Source of the DNA: Veronia pacifica
GTDB taxonomy: Bacteria > Pseudomonadota > Gammaproteobacteria > Enterobacterales > Vibrionaceae
NCBI RefSeq assembly: GCF_001707825.1
Contig: NZ_LYBM01000031.1
Span: 1 to 64,000, forward strand
DNA length: 64,000 nucleotides
Direction: 5' to 3'
Position numbers and translations under genes: made by a program. This document shows, in pieces, positions 38,680-50,319 of the stretch. Each line of letters begins with the position of its first letter. Position 1 is the stretch's first letter. Below the pieces are notes generated by a model. The model ran no database searches, was not told the DNA's origin, and saw nothing but the letters and a program-made list of their open reading frames with translations.

Positions 38680-39552
38680 ATGATGCAGGAATTGCGCCTT
38701 GTATTGATCGTTCTGGGAGCGTTGGTAATTGCCGCGCTGATTATTCACGGTCTGTGGAGTAGCAGAAAAGAACGGCCAGAAAAATTTGGTGATAAGCCAT
38801 TAGGGAAACTTAAAGGCGAAAAACAAGAAGACAGTACTGAAAGCTTTGACGATGACGGTATTGGTGCGGTTCGAGTGATTAAGGGCGGTACTGATAAACC
38901 CGAGGCGAAACAGCGCAAAGAGCCTGGCTTGAGTTTTGATGAGTCGAGTGAATCTGATATCGACCCGCTTTTTGCCGATTTTAAAGATGATATCGATACT
39001 GCCGTACCATCAAATAATGCAGCTACAGCTGAGTCGAATACCCTCGGAGAGGTCACAGACGCTGTTGAGGTATCTTCGGAGGTCGTCACCGACCCTTTAC
39101 CGGAAGAAGAAGTTGAAACTGCGGCACCTGAGCCAAAGCAACAGGTGTTGATTGTCAATGTTCAGGCATCGGCTAACAGTGATTTCAACGGCGTTGACTT
39201 GATGAATAGCCTTGAGCAAAACGGAATGATTCACGGTGAGATGGATATTTTCCACCGTCATGCGGATCTTTCTGGAACGGGCAAAGTCCTATTTAGTGCT
39301 GCGAATATGTACAATCCGGGAAGTTTTCCGATGGAGAACATTAGCCAGTTTACCACTGAGGGAATCTCATTCTTTATGACGCTTCCTTGTTATGGCGACC
39401 CAGAGCACAACTTCAAGCTAATGCTTCAGACCGCTCAGAAGGTAGCGGACCAACTGGGTGGTTTGGTAACAGATGATGCGAGAAACTTAATGACGCCACA
39501 ACGTCTTGATGGATATCGTGATCAGGTTAAGAGCTTTTCCGAACCAGCCTAA
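38680..39552 (+). CDS. zipA: Cell division protein ZipA
   Basis: 290 residues. An N-terminal transmembrane helix (about 5-25) is followed by a charged, low-complexity linker (about 28-150) and the C-terminal FtsZ-binding domain (from about 155, with MYNPGSFPMENISQF). ZipA anchors FtsZ to the inner membrane at the septum. Two ATG codons lie at the start (38680 and 38683). In E. coli zipA is directly followed by ligA; here an LPMO gene on the other strand separates them. Confidence 0.95.
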   Translation: MMQELRLVLIVLGALVIAALIIHGLWSSRKERPEKFGDKPLGKLKGEKQEDSTESFDDDGIGAVRVIKGGTDKPEAKQRKEPGLSFDESSESDIDPLFADFKDDIDTAVPSNNAATAESNTLGEVTDAVEVSSEVVTDPLPEEEVETAAPEPKQQVLIVNVQASANSDFNGVDLMNSLEQNGMIHGEMDIFHRHADLSGTGKVLFSAANMYNPGSFPMENISQFTTEGISFFMTLPCYGDPEHNFKLMLQTAQKVADQLGGLVTDDARNLMTPQRLDGYRDQVKSFSEPA

Positions 39553-39567
39553 TGGGTACTTGGAATG

Positions 39568-39599
39568 AAAAAAACGCCCCATTGGGGCGTTTTTTATTT
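39568..39599. terminator. Bidirectional terminator between zipA and the LPMO gene
   Basis: AAAACGCCCC / GGGGCGTTTT stem flanked by A and T runs. Confidence 0.93.
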
Positions 39600-39626
39600 A
39601 GTGTGAATGGCGAGTGAGTTGTGTGG

Positions 39627-41192
39627 CTATTGTCGTTTCCATGGACCGCCAGCTGAAGGAACGTCACCTCGAGTCCACCATTTTGCTTCATAGCTGCTCC
39701 CTTGGTAGGTAACTGTTTCTCCCGTCGTATAGGCTTTTGACGCGCTCCATTCACCAATTTTGTCTCCGCCTTGAGCAACCCAGACTTCAGTGGCACCCGG
39801 CTCCTGCCCCTGATTCCACCATTGGGCTTTGTAAGTCACTCCCTTGTGAACGACGGTATCGCCGGCCATGTAGGTTGTATCTTTATCCCACGTCGAGTCA
39901 GTGATCTCTCCGGAAACGTTAACGTTAACGACCATCGAATCAGATAGCTCACCATCCGAAACAGTGACCCGGATACCAACACTGATATCAGAATCAGTCA
40001 CAGGCGCAGTAAAGCTTACATTTGCCGTGTTTCCAGAGGCAGTGAGTGTGCCTTTGTCACTTGAAAAGGTCAGAGACGGACTGTCAGGATCAGTGGCGCT
40101 GACTGTAAAGGTGAGCGATTTACCACTTTGCACTTCAAGCGAGGACGGTCCTGACAGAACTGGCGGCGCATTTAAGGCTGGCTTTTTCACCTCAAGCTGA
40201 AAGGTTGCAGCTTTATCGTTAACGTAAACGAGATTACTGAATAAGTCAGTGCTGTCCCAGATAACCGTATCGTCTGGTTGTTTGATACCCAGGCGGGCGA
40301 TATCTGAAAATTCTGCGTTCACCTTCTCTGCCAGTTCAGAAGCCCAAACACTTTCGTCATCATTGCTGCTGGTGATAGGCAGTTTTTCAAAAATCTGCTC
40401 ACTTCCCTGACCATTGAACACACGGAACCAAACAGTGTCTCCGGGTTCTGCCACGGTTGAAGACTTAACCACACTGCCAAGACTGATCCACTCAGTCGGC
40501 GGGAGGACGCCACCAAAGCTGATATCACTACAGTTATAGAAGCCTTCGCCTGCAGCATCATTACGTTGCCATCGAGAGAAGAGGACTGCATCACCGACCC
40601 TGTCCGTAGGAAGGGTGACATCCATTTGGTAATACTTCTTACCATTAATTTCAGTCAGAGGCAGGTTGCCAAATTCAGCGATCAGTTCTACATCGGACCA
40701 ACCCAGTTCATCAACCGCAGGATCAAAATTTTGATTTGATAAGTAGATTTTCCAATAACTGGGATTGTGTGGGGTTGAGGCGCGATAGGTCAGACGGAGC
40801 TTGCCATTGGCAGCGGGGTCTATCGCCGTTTTTTGCCAGTCAGGAGAGGGCAGAGACATCCCCTTTTTCGCCGGGTCTCCTCCTGAGCATAAAAGCCCAT
40901 CCGGCACAGCCAGTTCAACAGCCGATTGGCTGTCGTAATCAGTAATGAGTTTTGCAAATTCATGTTTTTGAACCAAAGGGGTCCAGCTTGATGTCAAAAA
41001 CGATGCCCTACATGCCAGATTGGGTATGGTAGAGCCGTCATCTGAATCCCAGTGACCGCTGTCTCGGTCACATATTTCCTGCCTTGCAGCAGGGAAGTCC
41101 ATATAGCCGTGACCGACAGCACTTGTTGACATCAAAGCAGTGAGAAGGCTCCCTGCAATAACGCTTAAGCGAGTGGATGATAGGCGTAACAT
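39627..41192 (-). CDS. Secreted AA10 lytic polysaccharide monooxygenase, GbpA-like, multidomain
   Basis: 521 residues. The signal peptide is cleaved before His28 (HGYMDFPAAR), which becomes the N-terminal His of the copper histidine brace; the second His is His142 in STPHNPSYWK. AA10 domain about 28-227. A GbpA-domain-2-like module (about 232-338), an Ig/cadherin-like module (about 340-425) and two CBM5/12 chitin-binding modules (about 433-474 and 478-521, each with an AKWW-type aromatic motif) follow. It should oxidatively cleave chitin outside the cell. AAGGAAA precedes the ATG. The gene splits the usual zipA-ligA pair. Confidence 0.93.
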   Translation of the reverse strand: MLRLSSTRLSVIAGSLLTALMSTSAVGHGYMDFPAARQEICDRDSGHWDSDDGSTIPNLACRASFLTSSWTPLVQKHEFAKLITDYDSQSAVELAVPDGLLCSGGDPAKKGMSLPSPDWQKTAIDPAANGKLRLTYRASTPHNPSYWKIYLSNQNFDPAVDELGWSDVELIAEFGNLPLTEINGKKYYQMDVTLPTDRVGDAVLFSRWQRNDAAGEGFYNCSDISFGGVLPPTEWISLGSVVKSSTVAEPGDTVWFRVFNGQGSEQIFEKLPITSSNDDESVWASELAEKVNAEFSDIARLGIKQPDDTVIWDSTDLFSNLVYVNDKAATFQLEVKKPALNAPPVLSGPSSLEVQSGKSLTFTVSATDPDSPSLTFSSDKGTLTASGNTANVSFTAPVTDSDISVGIRVTVSDGELSDSMVVNVNVSGEITDSTWDKDTTYMAGDTVVHKGVTYKAQWWNQGQEPGATEVWVAQGGDKIGEWSASKAYTTGETVTYQGSSYEAKWWTRGDVPSAGGPWKRQ

Positions 41193-43526
<2,334 letters not shown>

Positions 43527-43543
43527 TTATTTCAAGAGTGGTT

Positions 43544-43575
43544 AAAAAGCCAGCATGTCAGCTGGCTTTTTTTAC
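43544..43575 (+). terminator. ligA terminator
   Basis: AAAAAGCCAGC / GCTGGCTTTTTTT stem with an ATGTCA loop. Confidence 0.92.
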
Positions 43576-44003
43576 GTTATTATATAGCCAATAATATTCT
43601 CTAACCGCTCATATATTATTCAGTAAATATAGTTTTATAGATTTTTAATATGTATTTTTTATAATTAAATTGATAATTAGATTAAATAATAAACACTTTT
43701 AGTGCGTTTTCTAGCTCTATCAATTTCTCTCTTTTTCCTATTTTCATCTCTATTTATCCATTTCTCAGTGGTTTATTTTTGATTTAAATCAAATTTAATT
43801 TTTTATTTTGCGCATGTTCAAATTTTTAATTTTTAATTGTTTGTTTTTTATTGAGTTTGAAAATATTGAGCGTAATCTGCTGCTGTCGATAAAGGTTCGC
43901 CTCTAGTCAACATTATTTCCCCTCGTGCTTAGGTCATATTTTCGGACTTAGTAAATCACTGCTAAGCATGAGTTATTACTTTTCCATGTTCAGGAGTATT
44001 ATC
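43576..44003 (+). other. AT-rich leader region of the porin gene
   Basis: 428 bp, very AT-rich, with no gene. It contains a perfect FNR-type box at 43779-43792 and probably other sites controlling the porin; the long leader is common for porin genes. Confidence 0.5.
43779..43792. promoter_or_regulatory. FNR-type box upstream of the porin gene
   Basis: TTGATTTAAATCAA is a perfect match to the FNR consensus TTGATNNNNATCAA and part of a 16-bp palindrome. It lies 212-225 bp before the porin ATG. CRP-family relatives could bind similar DNA. Confidence 0.65.
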
Positions 44004-45026
44004 ATGGATAATCAATTCAAACGTAGCATGCTGACAGTTGCTATTTCTTCTCTGGCTTTTGCTTCTGCGTCAGTTGCAGCTAAACCTGCTACTGATACCG
44101 TTGACCTTTATGGTCAAATCGCTGTATCTGTCGCTAAAAATCCAAACTATAAAAATGATGCACTGGTATTTGATAACGAATCACGTATTGGTGTGCGCGG
44201 CACGGCTGAATTGGCTCGCGGTCCATCTTTGTTCTGGCAGCTGGAAGGTGGCGATGTTGGTGACAAAGGAGAAGGCAGTGGTCTGGGCGTGCGTGACACG
44301 TTTGCGGGACTTGATTTTGCTGATGCGGGTAAAGTACGCATTGGTCGCATGCTAACTCCACTTTTTGAAATTGTTGACGGTTACACTGGCCAGAGCTCTG
44401 GTGAAGGTTTCAACGTTTCTAAAGCTGACAACGCTTACTATGACCGTCAGTCGAACATGCTGCGTTATGACTCTGCAGATCTGAGTGGCCTGAATGTTTC
44501 ATTGGCTGCTGGCCGCGGTGAGGAAGATAACAAAGATTCGAACTTCTTCGGTATCAGCGCTAAATACACTATGGATGTCGTGACAGCGCAAGTAGGTTAC
44601 GAATCTGACAATGACCGTGTGATTACTGCAAAAACGGATAAAGTTCCTGCAACTGCTGGTGATTCAAATGCGATTGTTGCTGGCCTGAACATTGATATGG
44701 ATGGTTATGGTGCGCATGTTGCTTATCTGCATGGTAAAACACAGGCAGACAAAGGCGCTGAGAAACAGCAGGACAGCGTTAAGCTGGGTGCCTATATGAC
44801 ATTTGCAGACAACTGGACCATGAATGCAAACATTGGTCGTGTCAATGATTATGAAGTGAACGGCAAAAAAGTTGAAAATACTGGCATCACTGCTGTAACT
44901 GGTCAGCTGATCTACAGCCTAGACCCAGCTGCGGTTGTATATGGCCGACTGGTTCATACATCTCCTGATGCGAAGAATATGGACTCTGACCTTGGCTGGC
45001 GCATGGGCCTTGAGTACTACTTCTAA
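44004..45026 (+). CDS. General outer-membrane porin (OmpU/OmpC-like)
   Basis: 340 residues. The signal peptide (about 1-25, ends SVAA) precedes TDTVDLYGQIAV, the first beta strand typical of trimeric porins. Alternating strands follow and the chain ends GLEYYF with the C-terminal Phe needed for barrel assembly. It allows diffusion of small hydrophilic solutes across the outer membrane. CAGGAG precedes the ATG at 44004; an upstream ATG at 43968 is in frame but would spoil the signal peptide. Confidence 0.92.
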   Translation: MDNQFKRSMLTVAISSLAFASASVAAKPATDTVDLYGQIAVSVAKNPNYKNDALVFDNESRIGVRGTAELARGPSLFWQLEGGDVGDKGEGSGLGVRDTFAGLDFADAGKVRIGRMLTPLFEIVDGYTGQSSGEGFNVSKADNAYYDRQSNMLRYDSADLSGLNVSLAAGRGEEDNKDSNFFGISAKYTMDVVTAQVGYESDNDRVITAKTDKVPATAGDSNAIVAGLNIDMDGYGAHVAYLHGKTQADKGAEKQQDSVKLGAYMTFADNWTMNANIGRVNDYEVNGKKVENTGITAVTGQLIYSLDPAAVVYGRLVHTSPDAKNMDSDLGWRMGLEYYF

Positions 45027-45067
45027 TTTGTAGTCACTTCGAATTAAACTTCACTTGACTGTCTTCA

Positions 45068-45096
45068 AAGCCCGGCTTTTCGCTGGGCTTTTTCAT
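45068..45096 (+). terminator. Porin terminator
   Basis: AAGCCCGGC / GCTGGGCTT stem (one G-T pair) and a T5 run. Confidence 0.88.
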
Positions 45097-45130
45097 TGTC
45101 AGTGGCAATTGTAGATCCGGTTAGGAGTGA

Positions 45131-45136
45131 TACAAT
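45131..45136 (+). promoter_or_regulatory. Candidate -10 of the gltX promoter
   Basis: TACAAT, 60 bp before the gltX ATG; TTGTAG at 45109-45114 could be a weak -35 at 16-bp spacing. Confidence 0.45.
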
Positions 45137-45195
45137 AGCCGCCACAAAATTCGGGACCTTACCCGCTAAAACTCTGATTGAAATAAGGCAGCCAA

Positions 45196-46620
45196 ATGAC
45201 GGTTAAAACTCGCTTTGCTCCTAGCCCGACCGGCTTTTTGCATGTTGGTGGTGCGCGTACCGCACTGTATTCCTGGTTATATGCTCAGCATAAGAGTGGA
45301 CAGTTTGTTCTTCGTATTGAAGACACTGACTTAGAACGTTCAACACAGGAAGCGATTGATGCCATCCTGGAAGGTATGGAATGGCTTGGTTTGAACTGGG
45401 ATGAAGGCCCACATTATCAGACCAAACGTTTTGACCGTTACAATCAACTGATTGATCAGTTGATGGCCGAAGACAAAGCTTACAAATGTTTTGCCCCTAA
45501 AGATCTGCTTGATGAGCTCCGTGAAGAGCAGATGGCTGCGGGCGTAAAGCCACGCTACGACGCCAATCATCCTAAAATCATTGAGGCGAACACAAATGTT
45601 GCCGAGGATGCGCCGTTCGTGATTCGATTCCGCAACCCGAAAGAAGGGACTGTGGTATTTGATGATCACGTACGTGGCAAAATCGAGATTGCCAACAGTG
45701 AACTGGATGATCTTATCATTCGTCGCACAGATGGCAGCCCAACCTACAATTTCTGTGTAGTAGTCGATGACTGGGACATGGGGATCACTCAGGTTGTCCG
45801 TGGTGAAGATCATATCAACAACACCCCGCGTCAAATCAACATTTATGAAGCATTGGGAGCCCCTGTTCCTGAATTTGCTCACTGTGCGATGATTCTTGGT
45901 GATGATGGAGCAAAACTGTCTAAACGTCATGGTGCAGTCAGTGTTATGCAATACCGCGATGAAGGCTATCTGCCTCAGGCGCTTCTTAACTATCTGGTTC
46001 GTCTGGGCTGGTCACATGGTGATCAGGAGATCTTCTCGCTGGAAGAAATGGTGAAGCTGTTCAGCCTTGACTCAATCAGTAAATCTGCCTCTGCGTTTAA
46101 TACCGAAAAGCTGCTGTGGCTGAACAATCACTACATTAAGACAGCAGATCCTGAGTACGTTGCTGAGTATCTGCAATGGCATCTTGACCAGAAAGGTATT
46201 GATATTACTGATGGACCTACAATCACTGAAGTGATTCAACTGGTTGGTGAGCGCTGCAATACGCTGATTGAACTGGCAGAGCAGAGCCGCTACTTCTATC
46301 AGGAGTATGATGCATTCGATGCAGGTGCAGCCAAGAAGCACCTTCGCCCAGTTGCAAAAGAAGCATTGGAGCTGGCACGCAGCAAAGTTGAAGCAGTAGA
46401 TGAGTGGACAACAGAAAACCTCCACAAAGTGATTGCTGATACATGTGAAGAGCTTGAACTGGGTATGGGTAAAGTCGGTATGCCGCTTCGTGTAGCAGTG
46501 ACTGGTATTGGTCAGTCACCTTCTGTCGATGCGGTCATGAAGCTGGTGGGTAAAGACCGTGTGGTCAGCCGTATCGGCAAAGCATTGGCATTTATCGCCG
46601 AGCGCGAAGCTAACGCATAA
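45196..46620 (+). CDS. gltX: Glutamate-tRNA ligase
   Basis: 474 residues, typical. It charges tRNA-Glu with glutamate. The class I HIGH-type motif is [13 protein letters not shown] near the N-terminus and the KMSKS-type motif is KLSKRHG near 240. AAGGCAGCC precedes the ATG. It is followed by its own terminator and a tRNA-Arg gene on the other strand. Confidence 0.98.
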   Translation: MTVKTRFAPSPTGFLHVGGARTALYSWLYAQHKSGQFVLRIEDTDLERSTQEAIDAILEGMEWLGLNWDEGPHYQTKRFDRYNQLIDQLMAEDKAYKCFAPKDLLDELREEQMAAGVKPRYDANHPKIIEANTNVAEDAPFVIRFRNPKEGTVVFDDHVRGKIEIANSELDDLIIRRTDGSPTYNFCVVVDDWDMGITQVVRGEDHINNTPRQINIYEALGAPVPEFAHCAMILGDDGAKLSKRHGAVSVMQYRDEGYLPQALLNYLVRLGWSHGDQEIFSLEEMVKLFSLDSISKSASAFNTEKLLWLNNHYIKTADPEYVAEYLQWHLDQKGIDITDGPTITEVIQLVGERCNTLIELAEQSRYFYQEYDAFDAGAAKKHLRPVAKEALELARSKVEAVDEWTTENLHKVIADTCEELELGMGKVGMPLRVAVTGIGQSPSVDAVMKLVGKDRVVSRIGKALAFIAEREANA

Positions 46621-46648
46621 CACTGTCGAAAGTCGTATCCAACGATTC

Positions 46649-46680
46649 AAAAGGCTGCCGAAGGGTGGCCTTTTTTATTT
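46649..46680 (+). terminator. gltX terminator
   Basis: AAAAGGCTGCC / GGTGGCCTTTTTT stem with GAAG loop (two wobble pairs) and a T-run. Confidence 0.88.
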
Positions 46681-46811
46681 CAGTCTGACAGAAAAATGGT
46701 GCGTGTGGATGAGAACATTAAGAGTGGAGGGTGATAATTTTAAATTTCAGAGACACTACGGACAATAAGCCGCATCGATATAAGAATAGAGAGGATATAA
46801 AAGGAAAGTGA

Positions 46812-46887
46812 TGGCGCTCCCACAGGGACTCGAACCCCGATCGATCGCTTAGGAGGCGACTGCTCTATCCTGTTGAGCTATAGGAGC
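46812..46887 (-). tRNA. tRNA-Arg (CCT)
   Basis: 76-nt cloverleaf on the minus strand with acceptor GCTCCTA/TGGGAGC (one wobble), discriminator G, encoded CCA, D-stem GCTC/GAGC and anticodon CCT (46851-46853), which reads AGG. T-loop is TTCGAGT. Confidence 0.95.
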
Positions 46888-46889
46888 GC

Positions 46890-46916
46890 AAAGGCAGCGG
46901 TTTACGCTGCCTTTTT
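46890..46916. other. Stem-loop next to tRNA-Arg
   Basis: AAGGCAGCG / CGCTGCCTT stem between flgT and tRNA-Arg. Five T residues follow only on the plus strand, so on the minus strand it is a pre-tRNA leader hairpin or a weak terminator of flgT. Confidence 0.5.
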
Positions 46917-46960
46917 GAGAGTATACCTAAATCTGTTATGAAATTAAGAGGAAAGCCTCT

Positions 46961-48094
46961 CTAATTGACCTGTTTGGTTACCAAATCGCCGATCTGAATA
47001 CTTCTTGCTAATTCGGCTGGCATAACTGAGATCTCTGACGAATGATCATAAACTCTCGTCACAGTCAGCGTCATCTCGCTTTTACGATATTGTTTTCTGT
47101 GGCTACCGAATTGATCGACAAATGATGCATTGTGCCAAAGTTGAAGTTGATCGCCGACTTTCACACCGTGAATCCGACCGACATTAATTTGACCATACTC
47201 GCCGTTGAATGCGATCACTTCAGGCGATGTTGCACGGCATGAAAGAGAAGACTCCAGATCTAGCATGATATTCCGGCTCATTCTCCGGGCCATTTCACCG
47301 TAAGACGAGGTCCAGAACCGCGCTGTTTTTGTATCGACTTTACTGGTGTTTTCAAACGGCCATGCTGCAATGTCTCGGTAACTGTTCTGGTAAATCACAT
47401 CGCCACTTTTACCGTCAATGACATCAATCGATACCGCCAGTTGGCGATTAACACCATCGCGACGAAAGATTCGCTCATCGAGGGTTGCTGTCATATCGGT
47501 AATGGCGCCTGTGATCAGGTACTGCGCATCATTATCCTCAGCAATCATGGTGTTGACTGAGGGGTTACCCGGCGAGATAGCAACGTCTGACACCTTGCTT
47601 ACAACAAAACTTTGCGATTGTTTATCAAACTGGCGTTGTAAAAGAGTGGTGAAATCGTCGCCAAAGCGAAAGATTCCGCCTAAGGCGGCATGTTGCGGAT
47701 GTACGATGCCAAAGTGACTGATCACTAAAGACTTACGGTATTGGGTGTTGTGGCAAGCTTTTGCCGTTTTATGAATACTGACTCTTGCCGTCACTGTTAC
47801 CGCTTTGGTGGACGTTCTGACATCGACGATATTAATCTCTCTGACATCATTCCCGCTAAACTGGTAGTTTTTGCGCTCTTCTGCAAGATAAGGGCGAAGC
47901 CTTATTACGCTCGATATATCACCGCCAGAAAATTTAATCGCTTGAAAGAGAGCATCTTCCAACGCCCGTGTTCTGGCATCAGATTTACTCTTCAGTAAGG
48001 CGCTGTATCCGGTGACTTCATACCAGGTTGCATTCGCAAGAGGTGAGAATCCGAGCAGGCATGCCAACAATAAAAGAACAGTTCGTTTACTCAT
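46961..48094 (-). CDS. flgT: Flagellar H-ring / assembly protein FlgT
   Basis: 377 residues. The signal peptide (about 1-22, ends ANATWYEVTG) is cleaved for the periplasm. FlgT forms the H-ring around the LP ring of the Vibrio sodium-driven polar motor and helps MotX/MotY assembly. The C-terminal domain is around 290-377. ATG at 48094 follows GGAATATC; an extension to 48121 is rejected. It is divergent from flgO with 210 bp between, where two sigma-54-like promoters face each other. Confidence 0.92.
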   Translation of the reverse strand: MSKRTVLLLLACLLGFSPLANATWYEVTGYSALLKSKSDARTRALEDALFQAIKFSGGDISSVIRLRPYLAEERKNYQFSGNDVREINIVDVRTSTKAVTVTARVSIHKTAKACHNTQYRKSLVISHFGIVHPQHAALGGIFRFGDDFTTLLQRQFDKQSQSFVVSKVSDVAISPGNPSVNTMIAEDNDAQYLITGAITDMTATLDERIFRRDGVNRQLAVSIDVIDGKSGDVIYQNSYRDIAAWPFENTSKVDTKTARFWTSSYGEMARRMSRNIMLDLESSLSCRATSPEVIAFNGEYGQINVGRIHGVKVGDQLQLWHNASFVDQFGSHRKQYRKSEMTLTVTRVYDHSSEISVMPAELARSIQIGDLVTKQVN

Positions 48095-48113
48095 TTCTGT
48101 GATATTCCATAAT

Positions 48114-48129
48114 CGGTACAAATATTGCT
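48114..48129 (+). promoter_or_regulatory. Candidate sigma-54 promoter for flgO-flgP
   Basis: CGGTAC-AAATA-TTGCT matches TGGCAC-N5-TTGCW at all but two positions, with GG and GC at the required spacing. The transcript would begin near 48141, leaving a leader of about 165 nt to flgO. Confidence 0.5.
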
Positions 48130-48199
48130 TTAGCTATTGCAACACTGCCGTAGAGGCCGAAAATCATGTCGAAGCAGCCAAGTGCTTCGTGAGAATAGA

Positions 48200-48215
48200 T
48201 GCAAAGAATGTTCCT
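48200..48215 (-). promoter_or_regulatory. Candidate sigma-54 promoter for flgT
   Basis: On the minus strand AGGAAC-ATTCT-TTGCA matches TGGCAC-N5-TTGCW at all but two positions. The start site would be near 48188, about 94 nt before the flgT ATG. Confidence 0.5.
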
Positions 48216-48304
48216 GTTTAAGGTCTGATGCAGAAAATTGGTTACAACTGGGTGCTATTGCGCCCTTATAAGACCAACTACCGAATAGTGCGGAGCCTAA
48301 CAAT

Positions 48305-48940
48305 ATGAAAAAGTGGATAGTAGTCCTGCTGAGTTTAACCACAGCGTCTTGTGCTTACTCTCCTATTTACAATGGTAAAGGGCCGTATACTGGTAGCCCT
48401 GTTACCCTTCAGAATACACCACGACACACAATAGATTATTTTCTTGATGGCGTGGCTGAAGAGTTATTGCAGACCAACAACTATCTGACAGCTAAAACTC
48501 CAATGGCAGTGGTATCGTTTGTTGACGTAGAAGATATGTCTGAAACCAACTGGCTGGGGAACTCTGTCACCGAAGGCATGATATATCAGATGCAGCGCCG
48601 TGGCTTCACAGTGATAGATTTTAAAACAACCGGAGCCATTAAAGTTACGCCCGATGGTGACTTTACTGTCAGCCGAAATTGGCGTGACCTCAATCCATCA
48701 CAACAAATTGATTATGTGTTAACAGGTACTATGTTGCGACAGGGCGGAGGGGTACTGGTAAATGCCCGTATTGTTGGTATGCGTTCACGGGTTGTAGTGG
48801 CATCGGCACAGGGTTTTCTCCCTGCGGATCGTATTGGTCGCGATCTTGATACGCTGAGAAAAGTCCGTATTCAGGATGGTGTGATCATTCGTGATGACCA
48901 GAGTAAGATCAAGAAAAACACAATAGTAATTAAGCCTTAA
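48305..48940 (+). CDS. flgO: Flagellar outer-membrane-associated protein FlgO
   Basis: 211 residues with a lipoprotein-type signal (TASC, Cys16) and a FlgO domain containing MAVVSFVDVEDM and YVLTGTMLR. In Vibrio cholerae FlgO is needed for full motility and flagellar stability. It precedes flgP by 13 bp and is probably co-transcribed. Confidence 0.92.
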   Translation: MKKWIVVLLSLTTASCAYSPIYNGKGPYTGSPVTLQNTPRHTIDYFLDGVAEELLQTNNYLTAKTPMAVVSFVDVEDMSETNWLGNSVTEGMIYQMQRRGFTVIDFKTTGAIKVTPDGDFTVSRNWRDLNPSQQIDYVLTGTMLRQGGGVLVNARIVGMRSRVVVASAQGFLPADRIGRDLDTLRKVRIQDGVIIRDDQSKIKKNTIVIKP

Positions 48941-48953
48941 GGGTGGTGAGAAG

Positions 48954-49382
48954 ATGTCTAAATGGTTTTTGTTAGTAACGGCAATCTTTTTGACGGCCTG
49001 TCAGCCACTGACACAGATGCACAGCAATGAAGTCCTCAGTGCTGTCGGCAGTGCATCAATTAGTGCTCAGGATGGCCGAACGATTGAAGAAAAGCGTTTT
49101 AAAGCGATGAAAGCGTCAAAGCTTGAAGCTTACCGCGAATTGTCAGAGCAGGTATATGGATACCGAGTGAGTGGAGAAATGGAAGTTGACCGAGAGCGCT
49201 TGGGCGTTGACCGCGTTGACGGCGCTGTTGACGGTGTTATTCGTGGCGCTGAAGTGCTCTCCAGCTATCCTGTTGGCGACACTTATGTGACTGAGATGCA
49301 GCTCGATCTGAGTAAGATGAAAAAGATGATGGCATACGGTGATGTGCAATCTGTGCCGAAACAAAGCACTGTTATCTTTTAA
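48954..49382 (+). CDS. flgP: Flagellar assembly lipoprotein FlgP
   Basis: 142 residues with lipobox LTAC (Cys16). The domain resembles the LPP20/FlgP family (KRFKAMKASKLEAYRELSEQ helix, then AEVLSSYPVGDTYVTEM). FlgP forms a disk-like structure beneath the outer membrane in polar flagella. GGGTGGTGAG precedes the ATG. It is followed by a terminator shared with flgN. Confidence 0.9.
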   Translation: MSKWFLLVTAIFLTACQPLTQMHSNEVLSAVGSASISAQDGRTIEEKRFKAMKASKLEAYRELSEQVYGYRVSGEMEVDRERLGVDRVDGAVDGVIRGAEVLSSYPVGDTYVTEMQLDLSKMKKMMAYGDVQSVPKQSTVIF

Positions 49383-49433
49383 GACATATCGGCTAATTAG
49401 TAACAGTAACTAGCCGTTTCCAAAAAGTTGTGA

Positions 49434-49466
49434 CAAAAAAATGGCGCCCAACCGGCGCCTTTTTTG
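49434..49466. terminator. Bidirectional terminator between flgP and flgN
   Basis: GGCGCC / GGCGCC six-base GC stem with A7 before and T7 after, between convergent genes. Confidence 0.9.
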
Positions 49467-49484
49467 TTGGAGTACTTATTTGTT

Positions 49485-49922
49485 TTACGCTTTTACGTTA
49501 GTGCCTAACGTCTTGCTACCTGACGCCTGACCGCCTGCGTCGTAGGTCATTTCAAAACGACCCGTCGCCTCCTGAAAAAGATTTCTCAGCTTGTGCATGC
49601 TCAAGTGCGCTCGTTGCAGTGCAGCGCCATTAGCTTCGTTGATATGTTGGCATGTGGTCAACTGCTGTTTAATCGCGTTTATCTCATCCTGCTGTTCATC
49701 TTTAATAGTGCTGAGCTCCGGGTTACGGGATATCAGCGCATCGTGCTGCTGGATAAGGTTAAGCAATTGTAATTTGCGTTTGGCACACTCTTGTATATCA
49801 GCTGACTTTCTGTTCGCGATAGCTTGTGTTTCTTCTTGAAGTACTACCTCAAGATCACAAACAGCCTGCATTTGCCCAGCAAGCAGGTCGGTCAAAGATG
49901 ACAATTTATTCAGGTCTGACAT
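49485..49922 (-). CDS. flgN: Flagellar export chaperone FlgN
   Basis: 145 residues, almost all helical, rich in Q, L and A, matching the FlgN fold. It binds FlgK and FlgL and guides them to the flagellar export apparatus in the cytosol. It follows flgM by six bases, the standard flgMN pair. Confidence 0.88.
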   Translation of the reverse strand: MSDLNKLSSLTDLLAGQMQAVCDLEVVLQEETQAIANRKSADIQECAKRKLQLLNLIQQHDALISRNPELSTIKDEQQDEINAIKQQLTTCQHINEANGAALQRAHLSMHKLRNLFQEATGRFEMTYDAGGQASGSKTLGTNVKA

Positions 49923-49928
49923 GAGACG

Positions 49929-50255
49929 TTATTCTTTGCTGCTCAACTCGTCTTCAAACTTAAGCATATTTAGTGCCAGCTTATCAGCATCGATTTGATA
50001 CGAACCGTTGGCGATAGCTGATTTAATCTTGTCAACTTTCGCTGCATCGAACTGATCCTGACCAGCTATCTGTTGGTTAAGAACTCCAATGGCACGGCTT
50101 TCACTGCTTATTGATACCGCATCGTTTTTCGTGCCACTTTTTTCAACAGTGCCATCCTCAGCTTTGTTCGCTGCTACCTGCGTTTTCTTGCTCTGAGCAT
50201 TACTGCTTTGTTCCAGTTGTTGCCCCGGGCGCAAATGATTTATTGTACCTGCCAT
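49929..50255 (-). CDS. flgM: Anti-sigma-28 factor FlgM
   Basis: 108 residues with a disordered N-terminal half and the C-terminal FliA-binding helices (about 60-105, IKSAIANGSYQIDADKLA). It holds FliA until it is exported through the finished hook. The start MAGTINHLRPG is family-like. It has its own sigma-28 promoter, giving autoregulation, besides read-through from flgA. Confidence 0.93.
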   Translation of the reverse strand: MAGTINHLRPGQQLEQSSNAQSKKTQVAANKAEDGTVEKSGTKNDAVSISSESRAIGVLNQQIAGQDQFDAAKVDKIKSAIANGSYQIDADKLALNMLKFEDELSSKE

Positions 50256-50319
50256 GTGTTAGCCTTTCTTTTGGCAATTGAGCCTGATTGACGTGGCGTA
50301 ATAGCCATAGTTACTCTTC

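Noticed and set aside
48249-48266. TGGGTGCTATTGCGCC before flgO as a sigma-54 site
   Set aside because: Only GG and GC fit the spacing; other consensus bases do not. The site at 48114 is better.
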